A stretch of DNA of 64,000 nt from Lampris incognitus. Its lineage: Eukaryota; Chordata; Actinopteri; Lampriformes; Lampridae. Numbering within the stretch: the stretch's first letter is position 1; each line of letters opens with the position of its first letter. The position numbers and the translations under genes are program-made. Below, in pieces: positions 34,331 to 46,139 of this stretch. The stretch covers positions 60,070,077 through 60,134,076 of the forward strand of contig NC_079220.1 in assembly GCF_029633865.1 (NCBI RefSeq). Direction: 5' to 3'. Below the pieces are notes generated by a model. That model worked only from the letters and a program-made list of their open reading frames with translations, was not told where the DNA came from and ran no database searches.

Positions 34331-34786
34331 TAGTATTTTCAATCTGAAATGCCCTTGCCGTGGTTAGCTTGGCTACTGCGAAGAGTTGGTCTCTGTTGCT
34401 GTGGTATTCTCTGTGCGATTGTCTGCCTGAGCTGATAAAACCCTTACACTGAGCGAAACTTATAGAAAGAGCCGTCCATTAATTTTATCCAAGACTTTCA
34501 CTCCGAGAAACTTGGTATTTTCCATCAGAAATGCCATTGCCGTGGTTAGCTTGGCTACTGCGAAGAGTTAGTCTCTGTGGCTGTGGTATTCTCTGTGCGA
34601 TTGTCTGCCTGAGCTGATAAAACTCTTACACTAAGAGAAACATATAGAAAGGGCCGTCCATTAATTTTATCCAAGACTTTCACTCCGAGAAGCTTGATAC
34701 TTTCCATCAGAAATGCTGTTGCCGTGGTTAGCTTGGCTACCGCGAAGAGTTGGTCTCTGTTAATGTGGGGTTTTCTGTTGGATTTG
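34331..34786 (+). repeat. About 2.5 C-type satellite monomers
   Basis: Forward monomers that are strikingly close to the homogeneous array before 29 kb (GTGCGATTGTCTGCCTGAGC, TTATCCAAGAC), although their neighbours are diverged. They end in the block shared with 14,862. Confidence 0.88.
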
Positions 34787-35897
34787 CTGCCTGAGCAGAT
34801 AAAACCTTTACCCTAATACAAACCCCAACCCAAACGTGTTGAAAGAGCCGTCTGTTAGTTTTATCCAAATCTTGCATACCGAGAAGCTCTGTACTTTCCA
34901 TCAGAAATGTTATTGTTAGCTTGGCAACCTCCAAGACAGTGTCTGTTGCTATGGTATTATTTGTGGGATTAATTCTTAGCAGGAGCTAAGCTAACCACGG
35001 CAATGGTATATCTGGTGTTTCGGAGCTTTTGGTTCAGATATAATTAGCGGCTGGCTCTTTCTACATCTTTTTGTAAGGGTTGGGATAGGTTTAGCATAAG
35101 GGTTTTATCTGCTTAGGCAGACAGTCTCTGTTGCTATTGTGTTTCTGCGGGATTTTCCGACTGAACAGATAAAACCCTTACTATAAGTGAAATATGTGGA
35201 ATAGCCGTTCATTAACTTTATCCACAAGTTTCACTGCAAGAAACTTGATACTTTTCATCAGGAATGCCATTGCCGTAGTTAGCTTTGCTACCACGAAGAG
35301 TTAGTCTCTGTTGCTATTGTATTTCTGCGGGATTGTCCGACTGAACAGATAAAACCCTTACCATAAATGAAACATTTAGAAAGAGGCGTCCATTAATTTT
35401 ACCCAAAATTTTCACTCCGAGAAGCTTGGTACTTTCCATCAGTACTGCCATTTAAGTAGTTAGTTTGGCTACTACGAAGAGTTAGACTCTGTTGTTGTGG
35501 TGTTCTCTGTGTGACTGTCTGCCTGAGCTGATAAAACCCTTACACTAAGCGAAACATGTAGAAAGAGCTGTCCAGTAATTTTATCCAAAACTTTCACTCC
35601 GAGAAGCTTGGTACTTACCTTCAGTAATGCCATTGCCCTGGTTTGCTTGGCTACCACAAAGAGTTAGTCTCTCTTGCTGTTGTATTTCTGCGGGATTGTC
35701 TGTCTGAACAGATAAAACCCTTACTATAAATGAAACATTTAGAAAGAGCCGTCCATTAATATTATCCAAAACTTTCACTCCAAGAAGCTTGGTACTTTCC
35801 ATCAGGAATGCTATTGCCGTAGTTGGCTACTACGAAGAGTTAGTCTCTGTTGCTGTGGCATTCTCTGTGCGATTGTCTGCCTGAGCTGATAAAACCC
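34701..35897 (+). repeat. 1.2-kb copy of unit B (offset 19,839)
   Basis: Matches 14,862-16,058 at a constant offset of 19,839, including module M1/M2 and the G-type monomers after it. Differences noticed are single bases (for example CTTTTCATCAGG here against CTTTAAATCAGG) with no net length change. It is therefore a young long-range copy inside older sequence. Confidence 0.88.
34787..35120 (+). repeat. Palindromic module M2 (copy of M1)
   Basis: Complete inverted monomer pair with ends CTGCCTGAGCAGATAAAAC and GTTTTATCTGCTTAGGCAG. The TTTCTGATGG step is lost at the same place as in M1, which confirms that the two are copies. Confidence 0.75.
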
Positions 35898-35911
35898 TTA
35901 CCCTAAGTGAA
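35121..35911 (+). repeat. G-type and C-type satellite monomers
   Basis: About 4.5 forward monomers alternating GCGGGATTGTCCGACTGAAC and CTGAGCTGATAAAACCC types. The last runs into the P monomer with ACCCTAAGTGAAACATG. Confidence 0.88.
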
Positions 35912-37041
35912 ACATGTAGAAACAGCCTCCGTGAAATTTTTTTTCCGAAGCTGTCACTCAAACCCGGTACTTGAAAAGAGCAGTGCCATTGCTGTGGTTA
36001 GCTTGGCTACGACGAAGTTAGTCTCTGTAGCTCTGGGATTGTCTGTCTGAGCAGGTAAAACACTTGCGCTAACCTAATCGGAACATTGTAGCAAGAGCAT
36101 ACGTCAATAAGATCCAAAACTGTCACTCCGAGAAGCTGGGTACTTTCCATCAGAAATGCCATTGCCGTGGTGAGCTTTGCTACTGCAAAGGGTTAGTCTC
36201 AGTTGCTGTGAGATTGTTTGCCTGGGCACATAAAACCCTTAACCAAATCCTACCTCAACCAAAACATGAAGAAGGTCGGTTAGTTTGATCCAAAATTTTG
36301 AGTACGAGAAAGTCGGTACTTTATTTCAGAATTTTCATTGCTGTGTTTAGCTTGGCTACCGTCAAGTGTTAGTCTCTGTTGCTTTGCTATTCTGTGTGGG
36401 ATTGTCTGCCTGAGCAGGTAAAACACTTACCCTAAACCAACCGAAACATGTAGAAAGAGCCATCCGTTTATTTTACCCAAAACTATCGCTGCGAGAAGCT
36501 TGCTACTCTCCATCAGAAATGCCATTGCCATGGTTGGCTTGGCTACCACCAAGACTGTCTGTTGCTGCGGTATTTCTTTGGGATTATCTGGCTGAGCAGA
36601 TAAAACCCTTACTCTTACGTGAAACACGTAGAAAGAGTCGTCTGTTAATTTCATCCGGAACTATCACTCCGAGAAGCTCGGTACTTAACATCAGAAATGA
36701 CTTCGCTGTGGTTAGTTTGGCCACTATGAAGAGTTAGTCTCTGTTGCTGTGGTATTTTCTTTGCGATTGTGTGGCTGAGCAGATAAAACCCTTACCTTAA
36801 CTCAAATCCTACCTCAAGCGAAACATGTAGAAAGCGCTGTCTGTTAATTTTATGCGAAGCTTTTATTCTGATAAGCTCTCTACTTTCCATCAGAAATACC
36901 ATTGCCGTGGTTGGCTTGGCTACCGCGATGAGTTGGTCTCTATTGCTGTGGTATTGTCTGTAGGATTGTCTGCCAGAGCAGATAAAACTCTTACCCCAAC
37001 CGTAACCGAAAGATATAGAGCCATCCATTGAGTTTATCAAA

Positions 37042-37630
37042 GCCTAATACTAATTTCGGGGATAATTTCTTTAGTTTTTATCTTGAGAAATGTTTTTCTA
37101 AAGTGCGAGTCCCGCCACCCACCATGATGAGCCTGGGGTGCTTCTCCCTGACCGCGAAGCAGATACAGAGAAGTGGTTTAATCACTCGCTATGTGCTTTT
37201 GGTGACCGTTCAGTGTTGCTTTTTATGGAGTTATCAAGAGGAAGGAGCATGTTTGGTGTGGTAAAAAGGAGGGGCAAAAATGTAGAAATTCATCAATTTT
37301 ATCTAAACCTACCCCTAAAACTTAGTCCTAACCCTAAAAACATGACAGTTGTGGAAGTGCAATTCAATAAAAGAAACCCACTTGTATTGCTGCAAACCCC
37401 ACCAACAACTTTTCAAGTTTAAAACGGGATAAACTAATCAAGAGGGAAGACAATGGGGGATCAAGTGTAAAGAATAAACAACCTCCAAATAGATCCTATA
37501 CCCAATCCATCAAACTCTCTCCAAATTCGTAACCCTAAACCTGGGGGTATCTGTAAGCCAGTATTTGGGCATTGTTGAGGCGCCTGGTTGACATATGTTG
37601 GCTCTGGCATTCAATTCTCTAACCCTTACC
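37042..37630 (+). repeat. Spacer L3 (type Lb)
   Basis: About 590 bp. It has the core in Lb form (CACCATGATGAGCC, CTTCTCCCTGACC, CGAAGCAGATACAG), then GGAGTTATCAAGAGGAAGG, CCTACCCCTAAAAC, ACATGACAGTTGTGG, GCTGCAAACCCCACC, GGAAGACAATGGGGG, CCTGGGGGTATCTG and GAGGCGCCTGG. Overlapping frames of 78 and 94 codons cover the core but differ among copies, so they look incidental. Confidence 0.78.
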
Positions 37631-37727
37631 TTTCACTCAGAGAAGCCTAGTATTTCCCATCAAAAATGCCATTGCCATGGTTGGCGTGGCTAACATGAAG
37701 AGTTAATCTCTGTTGCTGTGGGATTTT

Positions 37728-38075
37728 CTGCCTGAGCAGGTAAAACCTTTACCTTAACACAAACCCTACCCTTGCGTGTTGAAAGAGCCGTATGTTGATT
37801 TTTATCCAAACCTTTCACACCGAGAAGCTCTGTACTTTCCATCAGAAATGCCATTGCAATGGTTAGCTTGGCAACCGCCAAGACAGTCTCTGTTGCTATG
37901 GTATTCTTTGTGGGATTAATTCTTGGCAGAAGTCAAGCTAACCACGGCAATGGTATTTGACGGAAAATACTGTCACGGAGCTTGAGGTTTGGATATAATT
38001 AACGGATGGCTCATTCTACATCTTTCTGTAAGGGTTGGGATAGGTTTAGTGTAAGAGTTTTATCTGCTCAGGCAG
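37728..38075 (+). repeat. Palindromic module M3
   Basis: Ends CTGCCTGAGCAGGTAAAAC and GTTTTATCTGCTCAGGCAG. Forward arm to about 37,873, loop to about 37,934 including TGTGGGATTAATTCTTGG, and inverted arm with AACCACGGCAATGG and AATTAACGGATGGCTC. The arms are roughly 140 bp and imperfectly matched, since each has drifted as a monomer. Confidence 0.78.
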
Positions 38076-38245
38076 ACAGTGTCTGTTGCTGTGGTATTCT
38101 CTGTGGAAGTACTTTTGAGTAGGAAAAACCCTCACTGTAACCCTACGCCAACCCTGGCCAAAAGATGTAGAAAAAGACATCCATTAATTTTATCCAAAAC
38201 TTTTATTTCGAGAAGCTCGGTACTTTCCATCAGAAATGCCATTTC

Positions 38246-38925
38246 CATCAAATTATGCAAACCTAATCCTAACCAAAAGATTCAGAAGACTACATTTTCA
38301 GCGGTCATTTCTGTCGTTCTTAGCTTAAAAAATGTTTAAGTGTGAGTCCGCCACCCATGATGATGAGCTGCGGTGCTTCTTCCTGAGCATGAAGCAGGTA
38401 CAGCGAAGTGATTTGATTACAAGCTCTGTGCTTTTGAGGCAGAGTGTGCTCTGAGTGGTAAAAGAAAAAAATTGAGAAAGCCATCAATTACTTTTATTTT
38501 AAACCTAACCCTAAAAACATTAAACTGCAATAGCAGTGGACTTCAATTAAAAAAATATCATTTAAAATGCTCCAAACCCCACCAACAACTTTTCAAGTTT
38601 AAAACAGGATAAACGGCGGATAATATCAAGCTGTGTGCTTTTGAGGCAAGATGCATCCTCTGATTGGTAAAATGGAGAAATCTATCAATTTTATTGAAAC
38701 ATAACTCTAAAAACAAACTGCCATAGCAAAGAACTTCAATTTAAAAAAAAATCATTTATAATGCTCCAAACCTCACCAGCAATTTTTCAAGTTTAACACG
38801 GGATAAACTAATCAAAATACAGGACAGTGGCAGATCAGTTGTAAAGAACAAAAAACATCCAAATTGAACCCATCAATCTCTCCATAACTCTCATATTGGG
38901 GTATCGCTAAGCCAGCGGTTGGGCA
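38246..38925 (+). repeat. Spacer III-1, with internal duplication
   Basis: About 680 bp. Contains AGATTCAGAAGACTAC, the 90-bp core (CACCCATGATGATGAGC, CTTCCTGAGC, GAAGCAGGTACAG) and then two successive copies, 207 bp apart, of the block from AAGCTSTGTGCTTTTGAGG through an A-rich tract to CAAGTTTAA. It ends at CGGTTGGGCACTG, where a monomer resumes at CCGCCTGAGCAG. Confidence 0.78.
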
Positions 38926-39860
38926 CTGTCCGCCTGAGCAGAAAAACTTGACCCTAAACTCAAACACTACGTCAACCGAAACATGTAGCAAGGACCATCC
39001 ATTGATTTTATCCAAAACTTTTACTACGAGAAGCTTGGTTCTTTACTTCAGGAATGCAATTGGCGTGGTTGGCTTGGCTACTGTGAGGAGTTAGTCTCTA
39101 TTGCTGTGGTATTCTCTGTGCGATTGTCTGTCTGAGCTGATAAAACCCTTACACTAAGCGAAACATAGAGCCGCCCATTTTATCCAAGACTTTCACTCTA
39201 AGAAGCTTGGTACTTTCCATCAGAAATGCCATTGCTGTAGTTAGCTTGGCTACTATGAAGAGTTAGTCTCTGTTGCTGTGGTGTTCTCTGTGCGATTGAC
39301 TGCCTGAGCTGATAAAACGCTAGGCGAAACATGTAGAAAGAGCCGTCCATTAATTTTACCCAAAATTTTCACTCCGAGAAGCTTGGTACTTTCCATCAGT
39401 ACTGCCATTGCCGTAGTTGGCTTGGCTACTACGAAGAGTTACTCTGTTGCTGTGGTGTTCTCTGGGTGATTGTCTGCCTGAGCTGATAAAACCCTTACAC
39501 TACGCGAAACATGTATAAAGAGCTGTCCAGTAATTTAATCCAAAACTTTCACTCCGAGAATCTTGGTACTTCAGTAATCCCATTGCCCTGGTTTGCTTGG
39601 CTACCACAAAGAGTTAGTCTCTCTTGTTGTTGTATTTCTGCGGGATTGTCCGTCTGAACAGATAAAACCCTTACTATAAATGAAACATTTAGAAAGAGCC
39701 GTCCATTAATATTATCCAAAACTTTCACTCCAAGAAGCTTGGTACTTTCCATCAGGGTTGCCGTAGTTAGCTTGGGTACTACGAAGAGTTAGTCTCTGTT
39801 GCTGTGGTATTCTCTGTGCGATTGTCTGCCTGAGCTGATAAAACCCTTACCCTAAGTGAA
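38926..39860 (+). repeat. Satellite monomers closing unit E1
   Basis: Five forward monomers: a TACTACGAGAAGC type, a short C-type with ACATAGAGCCGCCC, and three with GTAGTTGGC or GTAGTTAGC. This tail differs from the tail of E2, so the two 3.9-kb units are not simple copies over their whole length. Confidence 0.85.
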
Positions 39861-40980
39861 ACATGTAGAAACAGCCTCCATGAAATTTTTTTTCCGAAGC
39901 TGTCACTCAAACCCGGTACTTGAAAAGAGCAGTGCCATTGCTGTGGTTAGCTTAGCTACGACAAAGTTAGTCTCTGTTGCTGTGGGATTGTCTGTCTGAG
40001 TAGGTAAAACACTTGCGCTAACCTAATCAGAACATTGTAGCAAGAGCATACGTCAATAAGATCCAAAACTGTCACTCCGAGAAGCTGGGTACTTTCCATC
40101 CGAAATGCCATTGCCATGGTGAGCTTTGCTACTGCGAAGGGTTAGTCTCTGTTGCTGTGAGATTGTTTGCCTGAGCACATAAAACCCTTAACCAATCCCA
40201 AACCCTACCTCAACCAAAACATGAAGAAAGTCAGTTAGTTTGATCCAAAATTTTGAGTACGAGAAAGTCGGTACTTCAGAATTTTCATTGCTGTGTTTAG
40301 CTTGGCTACCGTGAACTGTTAGTCTCTGTTGCTTTGTTATTCTGTGTGGGATTGTCTGCCTGAGCAGGTAAAACACTTACCCTAAACCAACCGAAACATG
40401 TAGAAAGAGCCATCCGTTTACTTTACCCAAAACTATCGCTTCGAGAAGCTTGCTACTCTCCATCAGAAATGCCATTGCCTTGGTTGGCTTGGCTACCACC
40501 AAGACTGTCTGTTGCTGTGGTATTTCTTTGGGATTATCTGGCTGAGCAGATAAAACCCTTACTCGTACGTGAAACATGTAGAAAGAGTCATCTGTTAATT
40601 TCATCCGGAACTATCACCCCGAGAAGCTTGGTACTTTCCATCAGAAATGACTTTGCTGTGGTTAGTTTGGCTACTATGAAGAGTTAGTCTCTGTTGCTGT
40701 GGTATTTTCTTTGGGATTGTGTGGCTGAGCAGATAAAACCCTTAACCTAACCCAAATCCTACCTCAAGCGAAACATGTAGAAAGCGCTGTCCGTTAATTT
40801 TATGCAAAGCTTTTACTCTGAGAAGCTCTCTACTTTCCATCAGAAATACCCTTGCCGTGGTTAGCTTGGCTACTGCGACGAGTTGGTCTCTATTGCTGTG
40901 GTATTGTCTGTAGGATTGTCTGCCAGAGCAGATAAAACTCTTACCGTAACCGAAAGATAGAGCCATGCACAGTTTATCAA

Positions 40981-41570
40981 AACCCAACAGTAATTTCGGG
41001 AATAATTTCTTTAGTTTTTATCTTGAGAAATGTTTTTCTAAAGTGCGAGTCCCGTCACTCACCATGAAGAGCCTGGGGTGCTTCTCCCTGACCGCGAAGC
41101 AGGTACAGAGAAGTGGTTTAATCACTCACTCTGTGCTTTTGGTGACCGATCAGTGTTGCTTTTATGGAGTTATCAAGAGGAAGGAGCATGTTCGGTGTGG
41201 TTAAAAAGGAGGGGCAAAGATGTAGAAATTCATCAACTTTATCTAAACCTACCCCTAAAACTTAGTCCTAACCCTAAAAACATGACAATTGTAGAAGTGC
41301 AATTCAATAAAAGAAACCGACTTGTATTGCTGCAAACCCCACCAACAACTTTTCAAGTTTAAAACGGGATAAACTAATCAAGAGGGAAGACAATGGGGGA
41401 TCAAGTGTAAAAAATAAACGACCTCCAAATAGATCCTATAGTCAATCGATCAAAGTCTCTCCAAATTCGTAACCCTAAACCTGGGGGTATCTGTAAGCCA
41501 GTATTTGGGCATTGTTGAGGCGCCTGGTTGACATATGTTGGCTCTGGCATCAATTCTCTAACCGTTACCT
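40981..41570 (+). repeat. Spacer L4 (type Lb)
   Basis: Close copy of L3 with the same blocks. The core reads CACCATGAAGAGCC here, breaking the GATGATGAG motif that most copies keep. Confidence 0.78.
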
Positions 41571-41664
41571 TTCACTCGGAGAAGCCTAGTATTTTACATC
41601 AAAAATGTCATTGTCATGGTTGGTGTGGCTAACTAAGAGTTAATCTCTGTTGCTGTGGGATTTT

Positions 41665-41991
41665 CTGCCTGAGCAGGTACAACCTTTAACACAAACGCTA
41701 CCCTTACGTGTTGAAAGAGCCTTATGTTGATTTTTATCCGAAGCTCTGTACTTTCCATCAGAAATGCCATTGCAATGGTTAGCTTGGCAACCGCCAAGAC
41801 AGTCTCTGTTGCTATGGTATTCTTTGTGGGATTAATTCTTGGCAGAAGTCAAGCTAACCACGGCAATGGTATTTGACGGAAAATACTGTCACGGAGCTTA
41901 AGGTTTGGATATAATTAACGGATGGCTCATTCTACATCTTTCTGTAAGGGTTGGGATAGGTTTAGTGTAAGAGTTTTATCTGCTCAGGCAG
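41665..41991 (+). repeat. Palindromic module M4
   Basis: As M3, but the forward arm has lost about 20 bp around TTATCCGAAGCTC. The loop and inverted arm are complete. Confidence 0.75.
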
Positions 41992-42159
41992 ACAGTGTCT
42001 GTTGCTGTGGTATTCTCTGTGGAAGTACTTTTGAGTAGGAAAAACCCTCACTGTAACCCTACGCCAACCCTGGCCAAAAGATGTAGAAAGAGACGGCCAT
42101 TAATTTTATCCAAAACTTTTATTTCGAGAAGCTCGGTACTTTCCATCAGAAATGCAATT

Positions 42160-42822
42160 TCCATCAAATTATGCAAACCTAATCCTAACCAAAAGATTCA
42201 GAAGACTACACTTTCAGCGGTCAATTCTGTCGTTCTTGGCTTGAAAAATGTTTCTAAGTGTGAGTCCGCCACCCACGATGATGAGCTGCGGTGCTTCTTC
42301 CTGAGCATGAAGCAGGTACAGAGAAGTGATTTGATTACAAGCTCTGAACGGTAAAAGAAAAAAATTGAGAAAGCCATCAATTACTTTTATTTTAAACCTA
42401 ACCCTAAAAACATTAAACTGCAATAGCGGTGAACTTCAATTAAAAAAAAAAATCACTTATAATGCTCCAAACCCCACCAATAACTTTTCAAGTTTAAAAC
42501 CGGATAAACGGTGGATAATCTCAAGCTGTGTGCATTTGAGGCAAGATGCATCCTCTGATTGGTAAAATGGAGAAATCTATCAATTTTATTGAAACATAAC
42601 TTTAAAAACAAATTGCCATAGCAGAGAACTTCAATTTAAAAAAAAAAATCATTTATAATGCTCCAAACCTCACCAGCAATTTTTCAAGTTTAACACGGGA
42701 TAAACTAATCAAAATACAGGACAGTGGCAGATCAGTTGTAAAGAACAAAAAACATCCAAATTGAACCCATCAATCTCTCCATAACTCTCATATTGGGGTA
42801 TCGCTAAGCCAGCGCTTGGGCA
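42160..42822 (+). repeat. Spacer III-2, with internal duplication
   Basis: As III-1, with the duplicated block. In the first half, GAGGCAGAGTGTGCTC is missing after AAGCTCTG. Confidence 0.78.
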
Positions 42823-43730
42823 CTGTCCGTCTGAGCAGAAAAACTTGACACTAAACTCAAACACTACGTCAACCGAAACATGTAGCAAGGACCATCCGTT
42901 GGTTTTTATCCAAAACTTTTACTACGAGAAGCTTGGTTCTTTCCTTCAGGAATGCAATTGGCATGGTTAGCTTGGCTACTGCGACGAGTTGGTCTCTATT
43001 GCTGTGGTATTCTCTGTGCGATTGTCTGCCTGAGCTGATAAAACTCTTACCATAAGTGAAACATGTAGAAAGAGCCTTCCATTAATTTTATCCAAAACTT
43101 TCACTCCGAGAAGCTTGGTACTTTCCATCAGAAATGCCATTGCTGTGGTTAGTTTGGCTACTGCGAAGATTTAGTCTCTGTTGCTGTGAGATTGTTTGCC
43201 TGAGTAGATAAAACCCTTACCCAATCCCAAACCCTACCTCAACCAAAACCTGAAGAAAGTCATCAGTTAATTTGATCCAAAATTGACTACGAGAAAGTCG
43301 GTACTTTATTTCAAAATTGTCATTTCTGTGTTTAGCTTGGCTACCGCGAAGTGGTAGTCTCTGTCGCTGTGGGATTGTCTGCCTGAGCAGGTAAAACACT
43401 TACCCTAACCCAACTGAAACATGTAGAAAGAACCATCCATTTATTTTACCCAAAACTGTCGCGACAAGCTCGCTGCGCTCCATCATAAATGCCATTGCCG
43501 TGGTTGGCTTGGCTACCACCAACACTCTGGTAATATGGTATTTCTATGGGATTATCCGGCTGAGCAGATAAAACCCGTTCTCTTAAGTGAAACATGTAGA
43601 AAGAGTCATCTGTTAATTTCATCCGGAACTATCACTCCGAGAAGCTCGGTACTTTACATCAGAAATGACTTTGCTGTGGTTAGTTTGGCTACTATGAAGA
43701 GTTAGACTCTGTTGCTGTGGTATTCTCTGT

Positions 43731-44687
43731 TTAATTGTCTACCTGAGCTGATAAAACACTTGCCCTCAGCGAAACATGTAGAAGGAGCCGTCCATTAATT
43801 TTCTCCAAAGATTTTATTCCGAGCACTCGGTACATTCCATCAGAAATACCATTACCGTGGTTAGCTTGTCTATCGAAGTTATTCTCTGTTGCAGTGGTGT
43901 TCTCTAAGATTTTCTGCCTTAGCAGGTGAAACCCTATCCCGACCGAAACATCTAGAAAGAGCAAACCGTTAATTTTATCTGAAACTATCACTCCATGTTC
44001 AGAAATGCTACTGCGAAGAGGTAGTCACTGTTGATGTGGTATTGTCTGTTTAATTGTCTACCTGAGCTGATAAAACACTTGCCCTCAGCGAAACATGTAG
44101 AAGGAGCCGTCCATTAATTTTCTCCAAAGATTTTATTCCGAGCACTCGGTACATTCCATCAGAAATACCATTACCGTGGTTAGCTTGTCTATCGAAGTTA
44201 TTCTCTGTTGCAGTGGTGTTCTCTAAGATTTTCTGCCTTAGCAGGTGAAACCCTATCCCGACCGAAACATCTAGAAAGAGCAAACCGTTAATTTTATCTG
44301 AAACTATCACTCCATGTTCAGAAATGCTACTGCGAAGAGGTAGTCACTGTTGATGTGGTATTGTCTGTTTAATTGTCTACCTGAGCTGATAAAACACTTG
44401 CCCTCAGCGAAACATGTAGAAGGAGCCGTCCATTAATTTTCTCCAAAGATTTTATTCCGAGCACTCGGTACATTCCATCAGAAATACCATTACCGTGGTT
44501 AGCTTGTCTATCGAAGTTATTCTCTGTTGCAGTGGTGTTCTCTAAGATTTTCTGCCTTAGCAGGTGAAACCCTATCCCGACCGAAACATCTAGAAAGAGC
44601 AAACCGTTAATTTTATCTGAAACTATCACTCCATGTTCAGAAATGCTACTGCGAAGAGGTAGTCACTGTTGATGTGGTATTGTCTGT
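43731..44687 (+). repeat. Three apparently identical 319-bp tandem units
   Basis: Units 43,731-44,049, 44,050-44,368 and 44,369-44,687 show no difference that I could find by eye. Each joins one monomer with CTCCAAAGATTTTATTCC and GCTTGTCTATCGAAG to a second, shortened monomer with CTCCATGTTCAG. A diverged single copy is at about 33.1 kb, and the first part of another runs off the window at 64,000. Each unit has the same 86-codon minus-strand frame, a by-product of identity. Confidence 0.93.
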
Positions 44688-45135
44688 TGTATTGTTTGCC
44701 TGAGCAGACAATACTCTTAGCCTAACTCATCCCTAAACGAAAGATGTAGAAAGAGCAATCTGTTAATTTTCTCCAAACCTTTCAGTTGGAAAATCTCAGT
44801 ATTTCCATCAGAAATGACTTTGTCATGGATAGCTTGGCTACTGCTAAGAGTTATTCTCTGTTGTAGTATTTTTTTTGTGGGATTGTCTGACTGAGCAGAT
44901 AAGCCCTAACCCAAACCTTATCTTAAGTGAAACATGTAGAAAGCTCTCTTCGTTCATTTTATGCAAATCTTTTACTCTGAAAAGCTCAGTACTTTCCATC
45001 AGAAATGCCATTGCTGTGGTTAGCTTGGCTACTGCGACGAGTTGGGGTCTTCCTGTGGTATTCTCTGTAGGATTGTGTGCCAGAGCAGATGAAACCCTAA
45101 CCCAAAGATATAGAGACATCCGTTACGTTTGGCCA
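44688..45135 (+). repeat. Diverged monomers leading into spacer L5
   Basis: Two and a half monomers that match 33,316-33,763 (CTCATCCCTAAACGAAAG, TCATGGATAGCTTGG, the T-rich TTTTTTTTGTGGGATTG). They are the lead-in always found before La spacers. Confidence 0.85.
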
Positions 45136-45714
45136 AACCTAATCCTACTTTCGGGGATAAGTTCTTTAGTTTTATCGTGAGAAATGTTTTTCTAAAGTGA
45201 GTCCCGCCACCCACGATGATGAGCTGGGGTGCTTCTTCCTGAGCGCTAAGCAGGTACAGAGACGTGGTTTAGTCACAAGCTCTGTGCTTTAGATGATGTT
45301 CAATGTTCCTTTCATGGGAGCATCAAGAGAAGGGGCATGTTCTGAATGGTAAAAAGGAAAAACGTGCACAAAATCATCAATTTGATCTAAACCTAAACCT
45401 TAGTCTTAACTCTTAAAACATTAAATTGCAATTGCAGAAAAGTTCAATTAAAAAAAAAAAACAAAAACACTTGTATTGTTTCAAACCCCACCAACAACTT
45501 TTCAAGTTTAAAACGGGATAAAGTAATCAAGATATAAGACAATGGGAGATCAGTTGTAATGAATAAACACCCAAATTGCCCCTAGACTTAACCAATCAAG
45601 CGCTATCCATATCCCTAATCCTGGGTGTATTTCTAATCCAGCACTTGGGCATTGGCAGAGGTGCTCAGTTGACATGTGTTGGCTCTGGCATTCAGCCATA
45701 ACCATAAAGTTAAC
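45136..45714 (+). repeat. Spacer L5 (type La)
   Basis: La block order with an intact core (CACGATGATGAGC, CTTCCTGAGC, TACAGAGACGTGG). It has an uninterrupted A tract near 45,450 and GGCATTCAGCC at the end. Confidence 0.78.
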
Positions 45715-45806
45715 CTAGTATTTTCAATCTGAAATGCTGTTGCCGTGGTTAGCTTGGCTACCGCGAAGAGTTGGTCTCTGTTGCTGTGGGATTTTTGTGG
45801 GATTTG

Positions 45807-46139
45807 CTGCCTGAGCAGATAAAACCTTTACCCTAATACAAACCCAAACGTGTTGAAAGAGCCGTCTGTTAGTTTTATCCAAATCTTGCATACCGAGAAG
45901 CTCTGTACTTTCCATCAGAAATGCTATTGTTGGCTTGGCAACCTCCAAACCAGTCTCTGTTGCTATGGTATTATTTGTGGGATTAATTCTTAGCAGGAGC
46001 CAAGCTAACCACGGCAATGGTATTTCTGGTGGAATATACTGAGTGTTTCGGAGCTTTTGGTTCAGATATAATTAGCGGCTGGCTCTTTTTGTAAGGGTTG
46101 GGATAGGTTTAGTAAAAGGGTTTTATCTGCTTAGGCAGA
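45807..46139 (+). repeat. Palindromic module M5
   Basis: Ends CTGCCTGAGCAGATAAAAC and CTGCTTAGGCAG. The inverted arm keeps TTTCTGGTGGAATATAC, which M1 and M2 have lost, and lacks the TTCTACATC step. Confidence 0.75.

Larger units (their letters stand above)
35912..39860 (+). repeat. Higher-order unit E1, 3,949 bp
   Basis: Starts with the P monomer (AGCCTCCGTGAAATTTT, AACCCGGTACTTGAAAAGAG). Then come a GTCAATAAGATCC monomer, a GATTGTTTGCCTGGGC monomer, a D dimer (36,375-36,738), a GATAAGCTCTCTAC monomer, spacer L3, module M3, spacer III-1 and five plain monomers. The P monomer returns at 39,861, which gives a unit length of 3,949 bp. Equivalent P-led units start at 51,061 and 59,772. Confidence 0.85.
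39861..43730 (+). repeat. Higher-order unit E2, about 3.9 kb
   Basis: Same order as E1: P monomer, GTCAATAAGATCC monomer, GATTGTTTGCC monomer, D dimer (40,325-40,688), spacer L4, module M4, spacer III-2 and plain monomers. A second GATTGTTTGCC monomer and D dimer (43,360-43,707) follow. This end, from about 43,190, is matched by 63,310-63,870, so E2 and the last unit of the window share a longer unit than E1 does. Confidence 0.85.
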
